From contig CAXYEK010000004.1 of NCBI GenBank assembly GCA_964276235.1, forward strand, positions 46,649-110,648: a stretch of 64,000 nt of DNA, written 5' to 3'. The position numbers and the translations under genes are program-made. This document shows positions 43,124 to 50,610 of the stretch, one piece after another. Below the pieces are notes generated by a model. That model was given only the letters and a program-made list of their open reading frames with translations, did no database searches and was not told the origin of the DNA. This DNA comes from SCGC-AAA076-P13 sp964276235 (lineage in GTDB: Bacteria; Pseudomonadota; Gammaproteobacteria; Magnimaribacterales; D2472). Numbering within the stretch: the stretch's first letter is position 1; each line of letters begins with the position of its first letter.

Positions 43124-43469
43124 CAGTTATATTATTAAATTCATCAAAGTATACTAGAGTTGGTTTATGAGCCATAGATTCTGTTTCATCATACTCACCA
43201 TAAGTACATATAATAACAATATCATTTACAGATACTTTATGAGCCGCAGCACCGTTAACAGATAGAGTCCTTGAGCCAGCCTCAGCTAATATCAAGTAGG
43301 TAGAAAATCTTTCACCATTAGTAACATTATATACATCAACTTTTTCATACTCAGCCATACCAGCGGTATTTAAAAAATCTTGATCAACAGCGCATGAGCC
43401 TTCGTAGTCAAGTTCTACTTGAGTAACATTGATTCTATGCAACTTAGATTTTAATAATGTCTTTAACAT
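43071..43469 (-). CDS. panD: Aspartate 1-decarboxylase
   Basis: 132 aa (E. coli 126). Makes beta-alanine for pantothenate. Self-cleavage site between Gly24 and Ser25 in YEGSCAVDQDF, which creates the pyruvoyl group; NGERFSTY and NGAAAHKVSVND hold the other active-site residues. The panB-panC-panD order is intact on this strand. The 3' end overlaps the MBL gene by 53 nt. Confidence 0.96.
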   Translation of the reverse strand: MLKTLLKSKLHRINVTQVELDYEGSCAVDQDFLNTAGMAEYEKVDVYNVTNGERFSTYLILAEAGSRTLSVNGAAAHKVSVNDIVIICTYGEYDETESMAHKPTLVYFDEFNNITDVKNSIPQQQLQSVKKT

Positions 43470-43517
43470 AACGTCGTGAATTATAAGGAATTAGATATAA
43501 ATTTAAAAGTTTTAGAT

Positions 43518-44331
43518 TTATTTAATAATTAAGTTGTCTATAAGCCTTATGCCCTTAAAATTAGCAGCAATAGCAATAAGAATTGGTTTTTTTGACATAT
43601 CTTCTATTTGATCGAGTGTGTTTAGGTCGCAAAGTTGTAAATAATCTAGAGAAAAACCAAAAGTAATTAATTTATCTGTAATCTTGATCTATAAATTCTT
43701 TTGAGATCTTTTCTTTATTTTCTTCAATGATTTTTAATGCCTTATAAAGCTCAGATGCAATTAATTTATCACTTTCACTTAGGTGGTTATTCCTTGAAGA
43801 CATAGCTAAACCATTTTTATCTCTTACAGTTTCTGCACTAATAATTTCAATAGGTAAGTTATTATGATTAACGAAATCAGATATAAGAATTAATTGTTGA
43901 TAGTCTTTTAGTCCGAAAAAAGCTCTAGAGGGTTTTATGATTTCAAATAATTTATTAACAATAGTCAAAACACCATCAAAGTGTCCTGGCCGATCTAAAC
44001 CACATAAAAAATTTGCTTTGCTGGGAGCGTTAATCTTAGAAATATTATCTAAGATGGATTCATCAGGAAGATATAGACAAGAACAGTTATAACTTTCTAA
44101 AATTTTAATATCATTATCAAGAGTGATTGGGTATCTCTCGAAATCTTTCTTGTCATTAAACTGGAGTGGATTTACAAATATAGAGGTGAAAATGGGATCA
44201 TTATAATTAGATGCTTTATCTATTAACGAGGCATGTCCAACATGAAGATTTCCCATTGTTGGCACAAAGGATATTTTATCAAAAGTATTTCTAAATTTTT
44301 TAAGCTCGATGCTATTGGTAATTATTTCCAA
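43518..44331 (-). pseudogene. panC: Pantothenate synthetase, frameshifted
   Basis: Joins pantoate and beta-alanine with ATP. The first frame (44331 to 43672) gives 219 aa with SFVPTMGNLHVGHASLI, FVNPLQF and VRDKNGLAMSSRN, then stops after FIDQDYR. The other frame continues at once with TDKLITFGFSLDYLQL and ends IAANFKGIRLIDNLI, the PanC C-terminal domain, at 43518. Removing one base near 43680/43681 (an extra T in the coding strand, GATTACAG) restores about 270 aa (E. coli 283). Catalytic motifs are intact, so this is either an indel error or a recent inactivation. Confidence 0.9.
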
Positions 44332-44333
44332 TT

Positions 44334-45149
44334 TTAGTAAAAGGTATGTTCTTCGCTTGGGTAATTTCCAGATTTAACTGCTTTTACATAGTTAACTAAT
44401 GCATCTTGTATAGAAGCAGATTCAGTCATAAAATTTTTAACAAATTTTGGTAATTTTTCTAAACAAGATATGCCCAGTAAATCATGAATAACCATAACTT
44501 GCCCATCAGTCGAAGATCCTGCGCCAATACCAATAACCGGAATGGATACTTCGGACATAATTTCTTTGGTTAATGAATCAGGAACACATTCAAGTAGAAG
44601 CATTGCTGCGCCCGCCTCTTCTAAAGACTTAGCTTCACTAATAATTAAATCTCGCTTAGCAGGATCTCTGCCTTGAACAAAATTACCGCCTATTCTGTTA
44701 ATAGTTTGAGGTGTTAATCCCATGTGAGCACAAACTGGTATTCCCCTATCAGCTAGCATTGATGCCATCTTTGAAATCCATTCGCCACCTTCAATTTTTA
44801 TGGAGTTTGCTCCAGCTTGCATTAGTCTTGTTGCATTTTCAAAACCCATATCATCTGTGGCGTAACTCATAAATGGCATATCAGCCATGACATGAGCTCC
44901 TTTATTACCTTTTACTACACACTCTAAATGATAAATTAATTGATCCATAGTTACTGGAAGAGTGCTGTCATTGCCTTGAATAACCATTCCAAGACTATCT
45001 CCTACTAAAACAATATCAACACCTGCATCACAAATCTTAGAAGTCATTGTTGCTTCGTAAGAAGTTAGACAAGTGAACTTATCACCCGACTCTTTCATTT
45101 TCTTAATAGTTGATAAAGTAACCTGTTTCTTATTTGAATGAACTGACAT
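44334..45149 (-). CDS. panB: Ketopantoate hydroxymethyltransferase
   Basis: 271 aa (E. coli 264). First committed step of pantothenate synthesis, with methylene-THF. FTCLTSYEATMTSKI, VLVGDSLGMVIQGND (metal-binding Asp), KIEGGEW, AHMGLTPQ and IPVIGIGAGSSTDGQVMV are conserved. Two nt upstream of panC and 1 nt downstream of coaBC, so all are cotranscribed. Confidence 0.97.
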   Translation of the reverse strand: MSVHSNKKQVTLSTIKKMKESGDKFTCLTSYEATMTSKICDAGVDIVLVGDSLGMVIQGNDSTLPVTMDQLIYHLECVVKGNKGAHVMADMPFMSYATDDMGFENATRLMQAGANSIKIEGGEWISKMASMLADRGIPVCAHMGLTPQTINRIGGNFVQGRDPAKRDLIISEAKSLEEAGAAMLLLECVPDSLTKEIMSEVSIPVIGIGAGSSTDGQVMVIHDLLGISCLEKLPKFVKNFMTESASIQDALVNYVKAVKSGNYPSEEHTFY

Positions 45150-45150
45150 G

Positions 45151-46347
45151 TTAATTAATTTCAGTTGTTATTTTTTTGATTATCTCACGAGCTATTCGTA
45201 TTTTTTTATCTTTTTTTAATAATATACAGTCGTTCTTAGTAATAAGGTTTACCTCATTTTCATCTACATCAAAACCAATAGACTTGTCAGAAACATCATT
45301 TGAAATAATCATATTGAGACTTTTAGAGATTAGTTTTTCTTTTGCATTTTTTATAACATCGTCTGTTTCTGCTGCAAAACCTACAACATAAGATTTAGAA
45401 TAGTTATTGCCTACAAAACTGAGTATGTCTTTATTTTTTTCTAGCTTTATATCAAGATCATGATGTTCTTCTTTCTTAATTTTTGAATTTGAATAATCAG
45501 ATGGTTTAAAATCAGATACCGCAGCACAGCCAATGAATATATCAGATTCACTCATGCAGTTTTTAACGTTGTTTAGCATTTCTTCAGCTGAATTAATTTT
45601 ATACAGATGTATTTCCTTACTTGCAGATAACGAGACAGGTCCACTTATGAGATTTACAGAAGCACCCTGCTCTAAAGCAGCTTCTGCAATTGCGTAGCCC
45701 ATTTTTCCAGAACTGTTATTAGATATATATCTAACTGGATCTATTTGCTCTCTTGTGGGACCTGCAGTTATTGTTATAGTTTTTCCAGCTAAAGGGCCTT
45801 TAGCAAACGAAGCATTTATTAAGTCAATAATCTCGTGAGGTTCTGACATACGTCCAGGGCCGACATCACCACAAGCCTGTTCTCCATCATTAGGTCCAAT
45901 AAAGTTTATTTGTCTTGATAATAAGGTTTTATAATTATCTTGAGTGCTTGGATCAAGCCACATATTCATATTCATAGCAGGTGCAATAAAAATACTAGCC
46001 TTAGTGGCAAGTATCAAGGCTCCCATTAAATCATCAGCTCTACCATGAGTAATTTTTGATAAAGAATCTGCTGTGCATGGGGCTATCAAAATAATATCAG
46101 CCCATTTAGCTAATTCAATATGTCCCATAGCAGCCTCTGCTTTTTCATCTAATAATGAATCATGTATTTGATTTCCAGATACTGCCTGCAGAGTAAGGGG
46201 TGTAATAAATTCTTTTGCTGATTCAGTCATTACAATGCGGACATCAGCACCTTCTTTTTTAAATAATCGTGTTAACTCTGCTGATTTATATGCCGCTATT
46301 CCACCAGTAACGCATAAAAGAATATTCTTTTTTAAAAAATTTTTCAT
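45151..46347 (-). CDS. coaBC: Bifunctional phosphopantothenoylcysteine decarboxylase/synthetase
   Basis: 398 aa from ATG 46347 (MKNFLKKNILLCVTGGIAAYK), which fits E. coli Dfp (406) better than an upstream in-frame ATG adding 17 residues. CoaC half (about 1-185): the His in GHIELAKWAD, PAMNMNMW, and cysteine in ACGDVGPGRM. CoaB half (about 190-398): ITAGPTREQIDPVRYISNNS and VGFAAETDD. Converts phosphopantothenate to phosphopantetheine. First gene of the coaBC-panB-panC-panD run, joining vitamin synthesis and its use in CoA. Confidence 0.95.
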   Translation of the reverse strand: MKNFLKKNILLCVTGGIAAYKSAELTRLFKKEGADVRIVMTESAKEFITPLTLQAVSGNQIHDSLLDEKAEAAMGHIELAKWADIILIAPCTADSLSKITHGRADDLMGALILATKASIFIAPAMNMNMWLDPSTQDNYKTLLSRQINFIGPNDGEQACGDVGPGRMSEPHEIIDLINASFAKGPLAGKTITITAGPTREQIDPVRYISNNSSGKMGYAIAEAALEQGASVNLISGPVSLSASKEIHLYKINSAEEMLNNVKNCMSESDIFIGCAAVSDFKPSDYSNSKIKKEEHHDLDIKLEKNKDILSFVGNNYSKSYVVGFAAETDDVIKNAKEKLISKSLNMIISNDVSDKSIGFDVDENEVNLITKNDCILLKKDKKIRIAREIIKKITTEIN

Positions 46348-46381
46348 TTGTAGCGATATAAAATATTTTAATAGTAAATAA

Positions 46382-47332
46382 TTACAGAATGATACCAATT
46401 ACACGGTCTATAAACCAATAAAAACCCATTCCACCGATACAAAAACTTGCAGTTATTTGTAAATGATTTTGATAATTAATTTTCGAAGCTAAATAAATCG
46501 CAAATAAGGGTATTGGAATCAATGCTATCTGTGCCAATTCAATACCAATATTAAAAAATAGCAGTGAAAGTAGCATTTGATCATTTCCAATACCAATATC
46601 ACTTAAAGCTCCAGCAAATCCTAGACCATGAAGCAAACCAAAACTAAAAGCCATTAACCATGGTGTTTTTAATTCTTTGTCATTGTCGTTAATCTCAAGT
46701 GCTAAATAGATTATCGTAAGAGCAATAAGAGCCTCTGTAGTGCCTTGAGGTAAATAAATGATGTCATATATAGAAAGACCCAATGTAATACTATGAGCAA
46801 TGGTAAATGCAGTAATTGTTTTAATAATATTAACAACTCCTGTAATACAAAAAAGCAAACCAAATATAAATAAGATATGATCAAGACCATCAAATAAATG
46901 ACCAATTCCTAGGTACAAATATGCTGTTGGATAGTATTGTTCTTTTAAAGGTATTTCAATTTTATTATTCTGAACATTAACCAAGCCTTCAAAAGTATCT
47001 TTAACAAAATTTATAGTTATAAGAGCATCAGTTAGAACACTTAGATTTATTATTTCTATAGACTTACCTTTAATTGTATCTGAACACTCTAAAGATATTT
47101 TTTCAATAACATACTTACCCTGAACATACGGATCTGCTGCATCTAAAATACAAATATTAGGAAAAATTACATTAGCTCTTTTTCCAATATTTTTAACCGG
47201 ATACATCCAGGTAGCTTGGTACAGATTTTTATCATTATCAGATTGATCAACAATAAGATGTGCTGGATTAAACTCATGGGATTGAAGATTAAAGATACAA
47301 AAAATAAGCAGAAAAAGAGAGAGCTTTTTCAT
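46382..47332 (-). CDS. HupE/UreJ-like membrane protein
   Basis: 316 aa. Signal peptide (LFLLIFCIFNLQS), an N-terminal soluble domain of about 120 residues, then six or seven membrane helices. The membrane part has the histidine-rich signatures of HupE/UreJ_2: IGHLFDGLDHILFIFGLLF, FTIAHSITLGL and GLLHGLGFAGAL. HupE/UreJ proteins are linked to nickel or cobalt entry, but this longer type has no hydrogenase or urease nearby. One base overlaps the parvulin gene, which is followed upstream by DUF3604. Confidence 0.85.
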   Translation of the reverse strand: MKKLSLFLLIFCIFNLQSHEFNPAHLIVDQSDNDKNLYQATWMYPVKNIGKRANVIFPNICILDAADPYVQGKYVIEKISLECSDTIKGKSIEIINLSVLTDALITINFVKDTFEGLVNVQNNKIEIPLKEQYYPTAYLYLGIGHLFDGLDHILFIFGLLFCITGVVNIIKTITAFTIAHSITLGLSIYDIIYLPQGTTEALIALTIIYLALEINDNDKELKTPWLMAFSFGLLHGLGFAGALSDIGIGNDQMLLSLLFFNIGIELAQIALIPIPLFAIYLASKINYQNHLQITASFCIGGMGFYWFIDRVIGIIL

Positions 47333-48126
47333 TAAAACTTGAGATCAGGATTGATGTAAATTATATAATCAGACCTAATATTTGATAAAAATTCATCTAC
47401 AGCTTGCTCTCGCTTAAATTGCAAATAATCAACCTCAACCTTTTTGAGTACTTCTTCTATCTCAGGTATATAACCAGGATTTGCAGAATTAATAAAAACA
47501 ATATGGTATCCAAAAGTAGATTTAATTGGATCAGTCCACTGATTTTGTTTAGCATCAAGAATACTAGAACTAAAATTTTTACCAAAGTTGCTTTCAACAT
47601 TTCTCAAAAGCTCATTTGCAAAAGATTTTCCTAGATAAAATGGGTCAGAATTAATATCTTTTTCATTATTTATGTCTTTAAGAGCTTGTTGAGCTCTTTG
47701 GATTGAATTATTTGCTTCTGAAAAGAAGTAATGAGTAAATGTGAAGGTTGGTTGAATAAAATATTTATCCTTATTATTTTCAAAGTAGGATAACAATTCT
47801 TGAGAAGAAGGAATATCAGGAATAGACTCTTCCTTTAAAAATGATATTTTTTGAGCAAGCCTTCTTTTGATGATTTTATCTTCTTGATCCAAACCCAAAT
47901 TAAGAGCTTCTCTATATAAAATCTCTTCATCAACTAAATTATTTATTATTCTTGCTAACTCATCTTCTGTTGGATTTCTACCAACTTGTGATTTCCATGC
48001 GCTTATTAGACTAAGAATTTCTTGATCTGATATAAATATATCTTTATCTTCATTAGCATTCATAACTGTATCTACTAGATATAAAGAGATACCTATTACA
48101 AAAAATATGAAAACTTTATATTTCAA
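47332..48126 (-). CDS. Parvulin-type peptidyl-prolyl isomerase, membrane-anchored
   Basis: 264 aa. One N-terminal hydrophobic segment (about 5-20), then SurA/PpiC-like helices (NPTEDELARIINNLVDEEI) and a C-terminal rotamase domain, recognisable in QWTDPIKSTFGYHIVFINS. The middle of the domain is weakly conserved, so catalytic activity is uncertain. Its place between a HupE-like gene and DUF3604 gene suggests a dedicated folding helper for an exported partner. Confidence 0.8.
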   Translation of the reverse strand: MKYKVFIFFVIGISLYLVDTVMNANEDKDIFISDQEILSLISAWKSQVGRNPTEDELARIINNLVDEEILYREALNLGLDQEDKIIKRRLAQKISFLKEESIPDIPSSQELLSYFENNKDKYFIQPTFTFTHYFFSEANNSIQRAQQALKDINNEKDINSDPFYLGKSFANELLRNVESNFGKNFSSSILDAKQNQWTDPIKSTFGYHIVFINSANPGYIPEIEEVLKKVEVDYLQFKREQAVDEFLSNIRSDYIIYINPDLKF

Positions 48127-48145
48127 TTTAGACTTCAGAAAGTTA

Positions 48146-50296
48146 TTAAGTGCTTAAATTAATTAATCTCACAGTACCACCCAACGGAATAACATCAACA
48201 TCACTAGGTGCAGGTATATACCATATTGGTGAAGTCCATGCTCTTTCTTGAATAGTTTCGTGTAAATCCTCACGAGGTTTAAACCCTCTACTTATAGCAT
48301 CCCAAGTACTCCATCTACATGTAGGATTTTCTAATACTCTCGCATAGTAAAATGATTTATCTCTATTATCAAAATCAGGATCACTCCAAAGTGTTTTAAG
48401 CTCGGAGGCGCCAATATTTTGACTGATTGAACAATCATTAATATTCACCTTTGCACCATTATCAGGACATCTATTTGTAATTGGATCGACCGCTAATCCG
48501 TCAGAACAAACTGCATCATAGACTTTTTCATGCGTTCTACCACTGGCATCAATCCAACCTTTAACTACTTGGACTCTTTGAAGAGCTGCTCCATTTTTAT
48601 CTCTTTGTGCCCATAAAATAAACTCAGGGGTTTTATCACCCGAATTCATTAAGTCTGAGCCCATGGTTACACCCTTTTCATAAGCATCCGACACGAGTGA
48701 TTCTGAATTTAAGTCTATAGAAGATAAATCATAGCCACCAAAGAATCTAACTGCAATTCTGGTACCTGATGTTGCAAATGTTTCTTTTCTTTTGAACGCA
48801 TTGAAAATTGAGTCTCTAGTATTTTCTTCAGCCCAAACAACAGCCAAACCTGATGCTCCCCATTGGGTAAAACCAGTATTAGCATACTCTCCTTGATCTA
48901 GACTTATTGTGCTTCGTGGTTGGTTAAATGCCAGCATGTAATCATTCATGGCTTCTAAACTGTCTGGTGTCAGAGGAGATGAACCTCTATTTTCTGGGTC
49001 TCCATCAAGCAAACCAACTTTTGACCAATAATTAGATTCATCAAAGGCACCGGCGCCTGTATGTGTATCAGTTGAGCCTATCAAACCAAATTTATAAGGA
49101 TTACCCTGACGAGTAAATTCTAAAGTTAATCCATTTAAATATGCTTCTCTAACATAACCTCCTGAAGGTCTGCTGTATGTTGGTGGTCTGCTACCAACTC
49201 TAACATCCATAATCTCAAAATCAGCCCATTCATCATCTGGAGATAATAAAGGGTGAGTTTCAGATGTTCCTTTTACCTGAGTAACTTCTACAATTGGTTC
49301 GTTTCGCATACGTTTTTCAGCATATGCTATATCAACGGGCTGCGAATAAAAGCTTTCCATCTCAAACATTTGACCATTTGAACCATTGCTATTGTGAGGA
49401 ATAGAAACTGTGTCTACACCCTTATCTCTTAATTTATCTTGCCATGTCCATAAATCTTCTGGATTAGTTGAATCAATTCTTGTCCAAGGTCTAATTGGAG
49501 CCTTTGATGAGTTAAAAATAACATTTCTATGCAGATTTCCGCCCTCAACATCTGTTGAAGTTGTAAATTCATAACCAATAAAAGTAGTAAAATGACCAGG
49601 GTCATTAAACTCATTTGCAGTTTTAACAACATCAGCCCATGCAGACTTATGAATATTATAGTCAAATGATGGTAAGGCTGTTTGAGTATTTCTTGTTAAC
49701 CACGCTTTAAGAACATTTGGATGTAAATCAGAACTTCTAGCTGTAATTACGCCAGCTAACACAGAACTAAATATATTTGACCTTTCACCAGCTGATTCAA
49801 CAGTTAAATTTTCTGGTCTATTTAAATTATGAAATGGTTTTGCAAACTCATTTTTTGATATATCGGTTGTCGTATCAGCATATGCATTAATCATTCCCAT
49901 ATAAAAACCATGATCTGTTACAGAATAAAAATCTAATGGTTCACGAAGTTTCATTTCATAACCCATAGGGTGTTTTATACCCTCTCCTTTAGCATATCTG
50001 TATGCATCGCTTGGCGAGGCTGTAACACCAAATACATATGCATCAAATGAATGTTTAGTATGGACGTGAAGATCGCCATAGTAAGGATTTCTGTCTTTAT
50101 TAGGTTTTGGCTTGAGTTTATTGGGTTCTTCTATATCTATAGGGAAGTCTATTATTTTTGTTGCGCTATCTGATCTCAACAAATCAAGCAATGATATGAT
50201 CGGTCTATTGTCTCCTACAGATGACCAGAGTCCAATTAATAATCCTATATAAACTACTGGAATTGCTATTAAAAGCTTTATAAAAAATGATTTCAT
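48146..50296 (-). CDS. DUF3604 family protein (PHP-like hydrolase)
   Basis: 716 aa from ATG 50296 (MKSFFIKLLIAIPVVYIGLL), which has a good ribosome site (GGGGAG); an ATG 15 nt upstream overlaps that site. N-terminal membrane anchor, then PYYGDLHVHTKHSFDAYVFG (PHP-like metal motif), VTDHGFYMG, a second His/Asp set in SIPHNSN and GSTDTHTGAGAF, and the C-terminal QERAWTSPIWYIP. DUF3604 proteins are large exported enzymes of unknown substrate, frequent in marine bacteria. Downstream on the same strand are the parvulin and HupE-like genes, 19 and 0 nt apart. Confidence 0.9.
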   Translation of the reverse strand: MKSFFIKLLIAIPVVYIGLLIGLWSSVGDNRPIISLLDLLRSDSATKIIDFPIDIEEPNKLKPKPNKDRNPYYGDLHVHTKHSFDAYVFGVTASPSDAYRYAKGEGIKHPMGYEMKLREPLDFYSVTDHGFYMGMINAYADTTTDISKNEFAKPFHNLNRPENLTVESAGERSNIFSSVLAGVITARSSDLHPNVLKAWLTRNTQTALPSFDYNIHKSAWADVVKTANEFNDPGHFTTFIGYEFTTSTDVEGGNLHRNVIFNSSKAPIRPWTRIDSTNPEDLWTWQDKLRDKGVDTVSIPHNSNGSNGQMFEMESFYSQPVDIAYAEKRMRNEPIVEVTQVKGTSETHPLLSPDDEWADFEIMDVRVGSRPPTYSRPSGGYVREAYLNGLTLEFTRQGNPYKFGLIGSTDTHTGAGAFDESNYWSKVGLLDGDPENRGSSPLTPDSLEAMNDYMLAFNQPRSTISLDQGEYANTGFTQWGASGLAVVWAEENTRDSIFNAFKRKETFATSGTRIAVRFFGGYDLSSIDLNSESLVSDAYEKGVTMGSDLMNSGDKTPEFILWAQRDKNGAALQRVQVVKGWIDASGRTHEKVYDAVCSDGLAVDPITNRCPDNGAKVNINDCSISQNIGASELKTLWSDPDFDNRDKSFYYARVLENPTCRWSTWDAISRGFKPREDLHETIQERAWTSPIWYIPAPSDVDVIPLGGTVRLINLST

Positions 50297-50400
50297 TCTA
50301 ATGCTCCCCAATCAAAATATTGATCTATTAAATATAATTAAAACAACTGCCAATGATTCAGTCAATAGACATAAATGCAATCTCAGCATAAATATATATA

Positions 50401-50463
50401 TTATTTATTTTCAACTTTAAGCCATATTGGAGAAGACCAAGCTCTTTCTTGAATAATTGTATC
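50401..50463 (-). pseudogene. Relic: 3' end of a second DUF3604 gene
   Basis: On the minus strand, 20 codons read DTIIQERAWSSPIWLKVENK and a stop. This matches the C-terminus of the intact DUF3604 protein downstream (HETIQERAWTSPIWYIP) over 14 residues with three or four differences. Before that the frame has no similarity. It looks like the tail left after loss of a tandem paralogue, inside a 314-nt stretch without other genes. Confidence 0.65.
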
Positions 50464-50509
50464 AATATACAAAAAACTATGATTTAAAAATACTAAACTC
50501 AAATTAGAC

Positions 50510-50540
50510 CATGAATGTAGACAGAGGCTCTACACTCATG
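50510..50540 (-). other. Long hairpin downstream of a TonB receptor gene
   Basis: CATGAATGTAGA and TCTACACTCATG pair over 12 positions with one mismatch, loop CAGAGGC. No clear T-run follows on either strand, so it may be an mRNA-stabilising stem rather than a terminator. Confidence 0.5.
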
Positions 50541-50552
50541 ATCTTTAGAGTT

Positions 50553-50583
50553 CTTAACAACCTACTCGGGGGTGATTGTTAAG
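50553..50583 (-). terminator. Second hairpin downstream of the TonB receptor
   Basis: CTTAACAA / TTGTTAAG, 8 perfect pairs around a 15-nt loop containing GGGGG. It lies 28 nt after the stop of the receptor gene. The tail on the minus strand (AACTCTAAAGATC) is not T-rich, so termination is uncertain. Confidence 0.4.
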
Positions 50584-50610
50584 CGCTATTAAAAATTATT
50601 CTCTAATTAC

